Notes: generated by a model from the sequence alone, not told the origin. DNA of 6,568 nt from an uncultured Ruminococcus sp. (GCA_937880065.1 CALFMA010000086.1:1-6568), one strand, 5' to 3'. Numbered from the stretch's first letter, positions 1-5,962 are shown. Translations and numbers: made by a program.

Positions 1-612
1 TGAGAAATACTGCTTGAATGTTTCTGTTCTGCCGTGAATTGTAGGACCTGTGTGATCCAGCTGGAAAATCTTGTACTGTGCACCGTCGATTGTAACCATC
101 TTGCCGTTGCCATCAGGACACCAGTCTACCCAGTCCTCGATGATGTAGTACTCAACAAGTGGAACATTTCCTGCTGCGCCCTGGTTTTCAAACCAACCAT
201 ATACGCAAAGACGTGAGTTACCGCTTGCACTACCTGTCTGACGGTAATCAGCCTCGTAGTTAAGAACGATATCGCCGCACTCTGTAGCCTTTGTTGTTGA
301 GCCGTAATCCTTACCACGACGAGCGAGGAAGTTACCGCTTGGAACGCTTGCGCTCCATTCAGCCTTGAATGTACCGCCCTGTCCGAGTGTCATTGTACCG
401 CTACCACCTGTAGTGTCGATCCAGATTTCGTAGCTGTAACCATCGCTGACGCCCTTATGCTGGTTTGTACCGTTACCAACGCTGAGTCTGTCGCCGGGAG
501 ATGCTGCGGATGAATTGAATGAAGTTGGTGATACTTGTGGAAGCATCGTAAGTCCCATAACTGCAGCAGTTACGCAACCAAGGAATTTGCTAAATTTGCC
601 TTTCAAATTCAT
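1..612 (-). CDS. Secreted GH11 endo-1,4-beta-xylanase (N-terminal part, truncated by window edge)
   Basis: Hydrolyses internal beta-1,4 bonds of xylan outside the cell. Only 204 codons are present; the frame stays open to base 1. Residues 1 to about 38 form a signal peptide: basic start (MNLKGKFSK), hydrophobic core at 10-25, and an Ala/Ser-rich likely cleavage area near SSAAS (34-38). The GH11 fold follows, with YSYEIW (59-64), TGGSGTMTLG (68-77), NFLARRGKDY (94-103), RLCVYGWF (134-141) and PLVEYYIIEDW (151-161). E154 in PLVEYY is the expected catalytic nucleophile; the acid/base Glu of the family lies further on, beyond the edge. From memory, the motif string DGAQYKIFQLDHTGPTI resembles xylanases of rumen anaerobic fungi and Fibrobacter. 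Any CBM or dockerin would lie outside the window. The ATG start has AGGAGG (621-626) 8 nt upstream. The gene stands alone behind its own promoter. Confidence 0.95.
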   Translation of the reverse strand, partial: MNLKGKFSKFLGCVTAAVMGLTMLPQVSPTSFNSSAASPGDRLSVGNGTNQHKGVSDGYSYEIWIDTTGGSGTMTLGQGGTFKAEWSASVPSGNFLARRGKDYGSTTKATECGDIVLNYEADYRQTGSASGNSRLCVYGWFENQGAAGNVPLVEYYIIEDWVDWCPDGNGKMVTIDGAQYKIFQLDHTGPTIHGRTETFKQYFS

Positions 613-650
613 TGAAAAACCCTCCTTTATATACTTTGTTGTGTGTGTGC

Positions 651-810
651 GGAACCCTTTGGGGATTCCTTTGATTTTTCAGAGAAAATCCTGTTTTCGG
701 TTTAGCCATATTCTGTATCGGAGATAGTTTTCTGTACGAAAACCTCCAACTTAGATTATGCTTTACCGTAAACATTCAAGTCCCCGGTCTCGATTCCGTC
801 TTTTGTTTAC
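651..810 (-). promoter_or_regulatory. Structured 5' leader of the xylanase mRNA
   Basis: The transcript predicted from the promoter at 817-845 has an untranslated leader of about 198 nt. Four inverted repeats are visible. GTAAACA at the extreme 5' end (804-810) pairs with TGTTTAC (768-774). GGAG+GTTTTC (738-747) pairs with GAAAAC+CTCC (720-732), with a 3-nt bulge and a 5-nt loop. GATTTTC pairs with GAAAAATC (673-690). GGAATCCC pairs with GGGTTCC (651-669), with one bulged base. A CA repeat and the ribosome binding site follow. I recognise no known riboswitch class. A role in mRNA stability or translational control is inferred from the structure alone. Confidence 0.45.
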
Positions 811-816
811 AATTAC

Positions 817-845
817 ATTTTATTACTTTTTTGTGAACAATTCAA
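817..845 (-). promoter_or_regulatory. Predicted sigma-A promoter of the xylanase gene
   Basis: On the minus strand, TTGAAT (840-845) and TAAAAT (817-822) are separated by 17 nt. The start point would be near 810, exactly where the first helix of the leader begins. It lies downstream of the tandem terminators at 934-1000, so the xylanase is insulated from the genes to its right. I saw no clear CcpA-type operator. Confidence 0.6.
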
Positions 846-933
846 GTCGTTTTTTGCTATAAAAAATTTTCGATTATCATTTTTTGCTAAATTCAGCTTT
901 CAATCAATTGAAAAATTGCATATTTTCACAACT

Positions 934-956
934 GAAAAAATGCGATAAATCGCTGA
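934..956 (-). terminator. Second (backup) intrinsic terminator, minus strand
   Basis: On the minus strand GCGATTTATCGC (942-953) forms a small GC-rich hairpin, followed after one base by TTTTTT (935-940). It lies 10 nt beyond the main terminator hairpin and looks like a backup stop for the zinc-ribbon transcript. The stem is only 4-5 bp, so its strength is uncertain. Confidence 0.5.
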
Positions 957-1000
957 AAAATGAACAAACGCCGACATATCACCGATATGCCGACGTTTGT
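956..1000 (-). terminator. Intrinsic terminator after the zinc-ribbon gene
   Basis: Bases 964-980 and 984-1000 form a 17-bp hairpin with a 3-nt loop. The two imperfect positions (971/993 and 974/990) are G-U pairs in minus-strand RNA but C-A mismatches in plus-strand RNA, so the element works for leftward transcription. After the stem the minus strand reads TCATTTTTC. It begins 33 nt after the stop codon of the zinc-ribbon gene. Confidence 0.85.
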
Positions 1001-1032
1001 AGATTGACTGTTATCAAAATATGACGAAATTG

Positions 1033-1530
1033 TTAATCAGTTACCTTTGTTCCGCATTGATTGCAGAATTTTGCACTTTCATCAATTTCTGCACCGCAAT
1101 TAGCACAAGCCTTAACGGGTACTGCATCAACAACTTCAACCTCAGCTTTCTGAGGCTCCTCTACAAGCTTTGCACCGCATGAATCACATGTAGCAGCGTC
1201 TTTCTGTACAGCAGCACCGCATGAGGGGCAAGGGTCGGCTCCGCTTTCAAGAATTTCAAGCTGCTTTTTGAGTTTTTCAAGCTCAGACTCTTTCAGAGTT
1301 ACCTCGCTGAATTCAGCCTTGAACTGCTCATTTTCGCTGTTCTCGGCAAAGAGTTTTCTTCCTACAGATAACAGAATTTCGTCGATTTCCGAGTTAAGGG
1401 TTTTGATTTCCTTGTTAACACGGGCTTTTTCAGCCATTTTGTTATAGCTTTCCTTTCCCTTGTTGATACCCTTATCAACAGTATCGCCTACTTTGTCAGC
1501 TAAATTCATTAAAGTTTCTTTAAATCCCAT
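1033..1530 (-). CDS. Coiled-coil protein with two C-terminal zinc ribbons
   Basis: A 165-aa soluble protein with no signal peptide or membrane segment. Residues 1-35 are amphipathic and basic. Residues 36-96 are rich in K, E and L and probably form a coiled coil. Two zinc-ribbon units follow: C101/C104 with C115/C118, and C142/C145 with C156/C159. Each is CxxC-10-CxxC, and an acidic linker (EEPQKAEVEVV) separates them. Such double ribbons bind zinc structurally and usually mediate protein or nucleic-acid contacts. The specific function is unknown and cannot be read from the sequence. The ATG has AGGAGGT (1539-1545) 8 nt upstream. A consensus promoter sits directly after the stop of the phosphorylase gene, and a strong terminator follows, so the gene can be transcribed alone. 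Confidence 0.9.
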   Translation of the reverse strand: MGFKETLMNLADKVGDTVDKGINKGKESYNKMAEKARVNKEIKTLNSEIDEILLSVGRKLFAENSENEQFKAEFSEVTLKESELEKLKKQLEILESGADPCPSCGAAVQKDAATCDSCGAKLVEEPQKAEVEVVDAVPVKACANCGAEIDESAKFCNQCGTKVTD

Positions 1531-1559
1531 TGGTATTTACCTCCTGTTTTTATATTCTT

Positions 1560-1588
1560 ATTATAACATATTTTGTGAAATATGTCAA
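1560..1588 (-). promoter_or_regulatory. Consensus sigma-A promoter of the zinc-ribbon gene, with palindromic spacer
   Basis: TTGACA (1583-1588), 17 nt, TATAAT (1560-1565) on the minus strand, a perfect match, with TG upstream of the -10. A perfect inverted repeat, CATATTT-caca-AAATATG (1567-1584), fills the spacer and could be a repressor site. The predicted leader is about 22 nt. The promoter lies 4 nt past the stop codon of the phosphorylase gene. Confidence 0.85.
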
Positions 1589-1592
1589 TAAC

Positions 1593-2873
1593 TTATGTCA
1601 ATGCGTTGTCAGTTAAAGTTTTGAATTTAAGCGCATTATACGCTCTGTATGCCGCATCTGAGAAATCGCTTACGCAATCCGAATAAAGCGTCATAATGGG
1701 AGCGTCCATTGACACCTTATCTCCAAGCTCAAATTCAAGAACGATACCTGCCGTATAGTCGATTTCATCATCTTTATTAATTCTTCCCGCACCAAGAATA
1801 AGGCTTGCCATGCCAAGTTCCTCAGCGTCAATGCCGATAACCTCCACATCACGGGGAGCATAGATAATATGGCTGTATTTCGCCTTTGGAAGGAGTTCCG
1901 TATCATCACAGATACGGCTGTCACCACCCTGCATTTCAATGGTTTCCTTTAAAATTTCAAGGGCTTTTCCTGATGAAATTGCCTCCTTTGCCATTTCCGC
2001 ACATTCCTCAATAGTGCCTTTTCCTGCAAGTTCAAGCATATTCGCCGTAAGTTCAATGCAGATGTCATAAAGTCTGCCCTTAACCTTGCCTTGAAGCAGT
2101 TCCACAGCCTCTTTCACTTCAAGGGAATTGCCGATACAGCAGCCAAGAGGGGTATTCATATCAGTTACGATTGCACGGCATTTTTTACCTGCCGCCTTGC
2201 CCACCTTTTCCATAAGGTCGCCCAGTTTTCTCGCATCTTCGGGAGTTTTCATAAATGCTCCCGTGCCGCATTTCACGTCAAGCAGCAGACAATCCGCATT
2301 AAGTGCAAGCTTTTTGCTCATAATACTTGCACAGATGAGTGGGATACTATCCACAGTTCCCGTAGAATTACGCAAAGCGTAAATTTTCTTATCGGCAGGG
2401 CATAACTGACCGCTCTGGGAAATAATTGAAAATCCTGTTTTATTGACAATATCCGCAAATTCGTCGAATTCCACATCTACACGGTAGCCCTTGAGGCTTT
2501 CAAGCTTGTCAATTGTGCCGCCTGTATGTCCCAAACCTCTGCCCGACATTTTCGGCACGGCAACTCCGCAGGCAGCGGCAGCAGGTCCGATTATAAAGCT
2601 TGTCTTGTCGCCCACTCCCCCTGTGCTGTGCTTATCAACAGTAATTTTTTCAATGCAGCCAAGGTCGAGTATATCGCCGCTGTCACGCATAGCAAGGGTA
2701 AGAGCAGCGGTTTCCTCCTCGGTAAGTCCGTTAAGGCAGACCGCCATAAGCCATGCCGACATCTGATAATCGGGGATTTCTCCCGATGTATAGCCATTTA
2801 CAAGAAATTTTATTTCATCTTCCGTAAGCTGAATATTTCGCTTTGTTTTGTTGATAATGTCAATTGCGTTCAA
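1593..2873 (-). CDS. pdp: Pyrimidine-nucleoside phosphorylase (EC 2.4.2.2)
   Basis: Cytosolic salvage enzyme that splits uridine, thymidine or deoxyuridine with phosphate into the base and (deoxy)ribose-1-phosphate. The family signature SGRGLGHTGGTIDKLES (110-126) is intact. The phosphate-binding KHSTGGVGD (81-89) and the base-contacting R168, S183 and K187 (in IMSKK) are also present. A lysine precedes MSGRG (AVPKMSGRG). From my knowledge of the family, lysine here marks pyrimidine-nucleoside phosphorylases, while E. coli thymidine phosphorylase has Met. Length (426 aa) is normal. I chose the TTG start at 2873: AAGGTGG (2882-2888) lies 8 nt upstream, and the protein then begins MNAIDII like its relatives. 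The in-frame GTGs at 2885 and 2882 overlap that ribosome binding site; a 2885 start would give 430 aa. The gene has its own promoter and is followed directly by the zinc-ribbon promoter. Confidence 0.95.
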   Translation of the reverse strand: MNAIDIINKTKRNIQLTEDEIKFLVNGYTSGEIPDYQMSAWLMAVCLNGLTEEETAALTLAMRDSGDILDLGCIEKITVDKHSTGGVGDKTSFIIGPAAAACGVAVPKMSGRGLGHTGGTIDKLESLKGYRVDVEFDEFADIVNKTGFSIISQSGQLCPADKKIYALRNSTGTVDSIPLICASIMSKKLALNADCLLLDVKCGTGAFMKTPEDARKLGDLMEKVGKAAGKKCRAIVTDMNTPLGCCIGNSLEVKEAVELLQGKVKGRLYDICIELTANMLELAGKGTIEECAEMAKEAISSGKALEILKETIEMQGGDSRICDDTELLPKAKYSHIIYAPRDVEVIGIDAEELGMASLILGAGRINKDDEIDYTAGIVLEFELGDKVSMDAPIMTLYSDCVSDFSDAAYRAYNALKFKTLTDNALT

Positions 2874-2937
2874 TTTTTCCACCACCTTATATATACATTT
2901 ATAAGTATAATTTAAGTATAGTTTTTTACTTTACAAT

Positions 2938-2966
2938 ATTATAGCACACATTTTATAAAAAATCAA
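2938..2966 (-). promoter_or_regulatory. Predicted sigma-A promoter of pdp
   Basis: TTGATT (2961-2966), 17 nt, TATAAT (2938-2943) on the minus strand, with TGC before the -10 (extended -10). It begins 17 nt after the stop codon of the BofA-like gene. The gap contains only a weak AAAAATC/GATTTTT stem with a 13-nt loop, so read-through from upstream is likely in addition. The predicted leader is about 55 nt and AT-rich. Confidence 0.8.
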
Positions 2967-2983
2967 TAGATTTCCTCGATTTT

Positions 2984-3238
2984 TCATAAAATATTAATAA
3001 TTATCAATAACGCAACAAAAGGAATTCCCAGAATTGCGCTGCCGCAAAAATTGAACAGATTAATCGGCAGGTCAACTCCCATTGCTCCGCCGAAGTAATT
3101 GACGGCAAAAAGTGCCGCAATTCCCGAAAATACACCGAAAAAAGCGGATAACAGCCGCCTTTTCCGCCTTATGTAATAAATTAGCATTACAACTGCAACA
3201 ACTCCGCAGACGATGTAAAAAATCTGCTGTGTGTTCAT
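2984..3238 (-). CDS. BofA-family membrane protein (pro-sigma-K processing regulator family)
   Basis: An 84-aa hydrophobic protein. Helices are likely at 6-22 and 30-49, with a hydrophobic C-terminus from about 62 to 84 and a basic patch RRKRR (24-28) between the first two. The C-terminal half matches what I recall of B. subtilis BofA: VNYFGGAMGVDLPIN against VNMFGGSIGIHVPIN, and AILGIPFVALLIIIN against the GILGIPGIAALVI end. In Bacillus, BofA sits in the outer forespore membrane and inhibits the SpoIVFB protease that activates sigma-K. Whether that circuit exists here cannot be seen from this window. The ATG overlaps the stop of the upstream gene (ATGA), with AGGAGGTG (3249-3256) 10 nt upstream, so translation is probably coupled. 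It is the last of four tightly spaced genes. Confidence 0.85.
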   Translation of the reverse strand: MNTQQIFYIVCGVVAVVMLIYYIRRKRRLLSAFFGVFSGIAALFAVNYFGGAMGVDLPINLFNFCGSAILGIPFVALLIIINIL

Positions 3239-3450
3239 TTTCCCATTTCACCTCCTGCAATTATATATCCAAGGGCAAGGATAAGCCGCATATCTCCGCC
3301 ATTTTTCACCATAAGAAGCAGCACCGCCGCAGTCAGCAGGGTATCCCTGTCGAGGCTTTCAAGGGGATTTTTCGCCCGATTCCGAACATTCCTATTTAAA
3401 GGTATATCACGGAGATTTTTTCTCTCCTCGCCGCAATTGTAAACAGACAC
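3235..3450 (-). CDS. Small conserved-looking protein of unknown function (71 aa)
   Basis: The N-terminal 35 residues are charged and Asn/Arg-rich. The C-terminal half is apolar: DTLLTAAVLLLMVKNGGD (36-53) followed by MRLILALGYIIAGG (54-67). The pattern (acidic start, Leu-rich stretch, Gly-Asp turn, LxLALxYII) resembles short Clostridia proteins I have seen but cannot name. It may be a membrane-associated hairpin. GTG start at 3450, with AAGGGG (3458-3463) 7 nt upstream overlapping the previous stop codon. The gap to the previous gene is 11 nt, and the stop TGA overlaps the ATG of the BofA-like gene by 4 nt. This argues for co-translation with BofA. Confidence 0.75.
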   Translation of the reverse strand: MSVYNCGEERKNLRDIPLNRNVRNRAKNPLESLDRDTLLTAAVLLLMVKNGGDMRLILALGYIIAGGEMGK

Positions 3451-3461
3451 CTTGCCACCCC

Positions 3462-3833
3462 TTACAGAAAATTATTGAGAATTCCCGACTCCTTCGCCAT
3501 TTCATAAACCGAAATCAGCTTTAGAATTTTTACCGCCCTGTCCAATCTCTGCTGACCGTCGGGACTTAAATGAGGGCGGAGAGCCATTAACAGCTCCGTA
3601 TTTTTGTCGCTGTTGTTCATCGCTCCTGCAAGGGAAGAAATTTTCAGCATCATTTCCATATCGGGCATATCCCCCGAATTTACGCTATTTTCCTCCTCTG
3701 CTTTGTGGCAATCTCCCTCGCCGCTGTCCCCTGTGAATTCCCCCGAACGGAGCATTTCCGCCAATTCCGATAACTGGCGGAGGCTCTCCTCGTCTTTCAG
3801 AATGTCATTTATCCTGTTCATCGCCTTATCCAA
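3462..3833 (-). CDS. Small helical protein of unknown function (123 aa)
   Basis: Soluble, with no signal peptide. A helical N-terminus (ILKDEESLRQLSELAEML, 11-28) is followed by a low-complexity acidic linker with a Gly-Asp-Ser-Glu bias (30-55). The C-terminal block (58-119) contains MEMMLKISSLAGAMN, KNTELLMALRPHLS and RLDRAVKILKLISV. The LLMALRPHLS...DRAVKILKLI pattern recalls uncharacterised Clostridia proteins, and no function is known to me. The start is uncertain. TTG at 3833 has AGGTGG (3838-3843) only 4 nt away. The internal ATG at 3821 would give MNRINDILK, but its spacing to the same site is too long. The upstream gene stops 8 nt before the TTG start. Confidence 0.8.
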   Translation of the reverse strand: MDKAMNRINDILKDEESLRQLSELAEMLRSGEFTGDSGEGDCHKAEEENSVNSGDMPDMEMMLKISSLAGAMNNSDKNTELLMALRPHLSPDGQQRLDRAVKILKLISVYEMAKESGILNNFL

Positions 3834-3841
3834 AACCCCAC

Positions 3842-4090
3842 CTATTTTCCCCCTGTAAGCTTGTTATACAACGCCTTTGCCTGTGGTGTACTCATCAGCT
3901 TTTCAATAAGCTGGGGATTTTTCACCGCCTGCTGAAATTTCGCCGCCTCCTGCTGATTCATAGCCGACAATGCACTGTCAAATTTCCCTGCTTCAAGCTC
4001 TTTGCGGAGCTGTTCAGGCGGAACTCCGATTTTTTTGCTCACCGTATTGAGCAGACCTTGTAACTGATTTTTGTCAATATTGCCATTCAT
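3842..4090 (-). CDS. Small helical protein of unknown function (82 aa), first gene of the BofA cluster
   Basis: Sequence features: MNGNIDKNQLQGLLNTVSKK, then GVPPEQLRKELEAGKFDSA (26-44), then NPQLIEKLMSTPQAKALYNK (59-78), with a Lys/Gly end. It is all-helical in appearance, soluble and rich in Gln, Leu and Lys. The NPxLxxKLxSxPQAxxL pattern is one I associate with uncharacterised Clostridia proteins. The frame is open upstream to 4258, but the ATG at 4090 is the real start: AAGGAGGA (4098-4105) lies 7 nt before it, and the upstream extension would run over the divergent promoter and the metallophosphoesterase gene. The promoter of this operon is not obvious; it must overlap the plus-strand promoter at 4104-4132. 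Confidence 0.85.
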   Translation of the reverse strand: MNGNIDKNQLQGLLNTVSKKIGVPPEQLRKELEAGKFDSALSAMNQQEAAKFQQAVKNPQLIEKLMSTPQAKALYNKLTGGK

Positions 4091-4103
4091 AATGAAATCC
4101 TCC

Positions 4104-4132
4104 TTGACAATTGATTTAATATATGGTATAAT
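4104..4132 (+). promoter_or_regulatory. Consensus sigma-A promoter of the metallophosphoesterase operon
   Basis: TTGACA (4104-4109), 17 nt, TATAAT (4127-4132), a perfect match. The predicted start is near 4139, giving a leader of about 31 nt. The first two bases of the -35 are also the end of the minus-strand ribosome binding site of the 82-aa gene (4098-4105). The two divergent transcription units therefore share this short region and may interfere with each other. Confidence 0.9.
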
Positions 4133-4169
4133 ATTTATGAAAATTTTATGAACTTCGGGAGGTTTTTGT

Positions 4170-4652
4170 ATGCGAATTATCGTCATTTCAGATACCCATG
4201 GCAATAAAAATGCCATTGATTCCGTATTTCTCAGAAATTCGGACGCTGACCTTTTCATTCACCTCGGCGACGGCGAAAGAGATATTGACGCATTTCTCCT
4301 TGAAAACCCCTCTTATACATCAAGGGTAATTCACGTTGCAGGCAACTGCGATTTCAACAGTTTAAGCAACGATTTCGAGATTATTCCTGCCAACGGCCAT
4401 AAAATCTTAGCCAGCCACGGTCATATCTATGCCGTAAAAAACAGCCTTGAAATCATCAAGAAAACCGCTAAAAGGCTGAACTGTGACATCGTTCTTTACG
4501 GTCACACCCACGTGAGATATAATAAATTCGAGGACGACCTCTACATTATGAATCCGGGAAGTGCAGGAAATCCCCACGACGGCAAAAAGCCCTCATTCGG
4601 CACTATAAACATTGTGCCGTCGGGAATTTTAATGAATATCGCTGATATATAA
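4170..4652 (+). CDS. YfcE/MJ0936-type metallophosphoesterase
   Basis: A 160-aa cytosolic calcineurin-like phosphoesterase that uses two metal ions. All metal and active-site motifs are in order: SDTHGN (7-12; D8, H10), HLGDGERD (31-38; D34), GNCD (58-61; N59), SHGH (82-85) and GHTH (111-114), followed by the NPGS turn (128-131). GNCD instead of GNH[DE] is usual for this small subfamily, whose members hydrolyse phosphodiesters in vitro but whose physiological substrate is generally unknown. Length is normal. The ATG has GGGAGG (4158-4163) 6 nt upstream. It leads an operon with the two membrane-protein genes: 30 nt to the next ATG and no terminator or promoter between. Confidence 0.92.
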   Translation: MRIIVISDTHGNKNAIDSVFLRNSDADLFIHLGDGERDIDAFLLENPSYTSRVIHVAGNCDFNSLSNDFEIIPANGHKILASHGHIYAVKNSLEIIKKTAKRLNCDIVLYGHTHVRYNKFEDDLYIMNPGSAGNPHDGKKPSFGTINIVPSGILMNIADI

Positions 4653-4682
4653 TATGCCGCAAAACAGAAAGAAGTGACTATT

Positions 4683-5339
4683 ATGAATACAAATGGTAAA
4701 ATGATTAACAGCAACGTAGACGAAATGGCACATAATGGTACTTTATACCGACAAACCACAAAGAGATACAGAATCATCTCTACAGTATATGTCATTGCGT
4801 TTCTCGTTTATGCCTTGACAATGCTGCTTTATATATGGGTAACGCCGGGAAATAATAATCTTCTCGTTTTACTTGATTCGCTGCTTCTCAAAACAGGAGT
4901 TGCATTATGCGGTTTTATGTCCTGCCGCAAGCAAAGTAATATTTATGCCGTTATGGCTTTAATCATTCAAACAATTAGCCTATTCTTCTGTCCTACATTA
5001 GGTACATTTTTTGATTATATTACAGCATACAATGTAAGCGGAATGAACTTCAACGGTCTGCTGCTTATACTTGTAATTGTTCTCGCTATATTCACAATTT
5101 CCAATAATCATCAATACAAATATCTTTCAGAACAAGAGGGTTTCCCCCACTTCAACGAGCGTAGAGTTAATCAGGAATTTGAAATAAAACAGTCGAACAT
5201 CAAAGACAAATTCCAGCAGAATTACGAGCGTCTTAAAAAGACGGAAACCGATGAAATGAGCGATTTATCCAAGGCTGTCCCCTCTGATTTTATGTCGGGA
5301 CAATTCACAACCCCTGCACAGGAGATGGAAGAATTATGA
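4683..5339 (+). CDS. Four-helix membrane protein of unknown function, paralogue 1
   Basis: 218 aa with no signal peptide. A polar N-terminus (1-30) is followed by membrane segments at about 31-51, 59-79, 87-105 and 123-140. A cytoplasm-like hydrophilic tail (141-218) begins EQEGFPHFNER and continues as a charged helix (NQEFEIKQSNIKDKF). The tail ends in MEEL. The loop before helix 4 reads NVSGMNFNG, echoed in the next gene (TVSGFNFGT), as is the tail motif (NQPGYPYFNE), so the two are diverged tandem duplicates. I recognise no family. I chose the ATG at 4683: AAAGAAGTG (4668-4676) is a reasonable ribosome binding site 6 nt before it. The in-frame GTG at 4674 is the alternative. The stop overlaps the next start. 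Confidence 0.85.
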   Translation: MNTNGKMINSNVDEMAHNGTLYRQTTKRYRIISTVYVIAFLVYALTMLLYIWVTPGNNNLLVLLDSLLLKTGVALCGFMSCRKQSNIYAVMALIIQTISLFFCPTLGTFFDYITAYNVSGMNFNGLLLILVIVLAIFTISNNHQYKYLSEQEGFPHFNERRVNQEFEIKQSNIKDKFQQNYERLKKTETDEMSDLSKAVPSDFMSGQFTTPAQEMEEL

Positions 5340-5959
5340 TTATATCAAATAAATCTGAAATTCAGAAAAACCGTGACATACTAAAAACAACAAAGCGGCT
5401 TGACCAACTTTTATGCGTATTTTATTTTATCATCTGTTTCCCTATGTTTCTTTTTTCAGCTATGAGAATGTTTCTATTCGGACTTGAAACGATTTTTCTT
5501 CTGATTTTCGGAGTTGCCGCAAGTATAGCAATCTTTTTTATGGGTTACTTTGGCTGTTATAAAAAAAATCTCATATATGCCGTTCTTGCCACAACAATAG
5601 CTGTTGCAAGTTCCATAGCCTGCGGCGGACTTGATGCTGCGTTAGGTTCAAGCCTCAGATTCATTTCTATGGGAACGGTTAGCGGTTTCAACTTTGGAAC
5701 GGCAATATTGACAGCCCTGCTTATACCAATTCATATGTATAATATCGCTCAATTCAGCTATGTCAAAAATCAGCCCGGATACCCCTATTTCAACGAACTT
5801 ATTGAAAAGCAGAAAGAAGAACGTCAAAAGAACAATATCAAGACGGAATACGAGTCCACATATGAACGCATAACTCAGAACAAAGTAAAGCGTATTGGCA
5901 ATAACAGCTATGTATATGAAAAATGCGATACTAAGCCTTCGACAATGGACGAAATATGA
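5336..5959 (+). CDS. Four-helix membrane protein of unknown function, paralogue 2
   Basis: 207 aa with the same layout as its upstream neighbour: polar N-terminus, membrane segments near 22-44, 50-70, 79-97 and 118-138, then a charged tail. Shared marks are TVSGFNFGT (114-122), NQPGYPYFNELIEKQ (145-159), a Lys/Glu-rich helix with YERI, and an acidic end (MDEI against MEEL). Helix 3 is followed by a Gly-rich stretch (ACGGLDAALG) absent from the neighbour. The ATG overlaps the previous stop (ATGA) with AGGAGA (5320-5325) 10 nt upstream, so translation is coupled and a paired or heteromeric product is plausible. It is the last gene before the terminator at 5982-6011. No function can be assigned. 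Confidence 0.88.
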   Translation: MIISNKSEIQKNRDILKTTKRLDQLLCVFYFIICFPMFLFSAMRMFLFGLETIFLLIFGVAASIAIFFMGYFGCYKKNLIYAVLATTIAVASSIACGGLDAALGSSLRFISMGTVSGFNFGTAILTALLIPIHMYNIAQFSYVKNQPGYPYFNELIEKQKEERQKNNIKTEYESTYERITQNKVKRIGNNSYVYEKCDTKPSTMDEI

Positions 5960-5962
5960 GGT

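Noticed and set aside
126..317. Open frame on the minus strand inside the xylanase gene
   Set aside because: It is an alternative frame of the xylanase coding sequence with no ribosome binding site; the xylanase frame has clear family motifs.
639..650. Short GT/CA repeat in the xylanase leader
   Set aside because: Only about five dinucleotide units; too short to call a functional repeat.
515..727. Plus-strand open frame over the xylanase start and leader
   Set aside because: It is antisense to the signal-peptide region and leader, with no promoter or ribosome binding site.
2091..2915. Several plus-strand open frames opposite the phosphorylase gene
   Set aside because: They are antisense to a strongly conserved enzyme, have no ribosome binding sites and show unlikely compositions.
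4106..4150. Possible sigma-E-type minus-strand promoter (CATATATT as -10) for the BofA cluster
   Set aside because: The -10 fits, but the sequence at the proper distance upstream (AAATTTT) does not match a sigma-E -35, so it is not listed as a feature.
4091..4258. N-terminal extension of the 82-aa protein to 138 aa
   Set aside because: The extension overlaps the metallophosphoesterase gene and its promoter on the other strand. The ATG at 4090 has a perfect ribosome binding site, while the far start has none.
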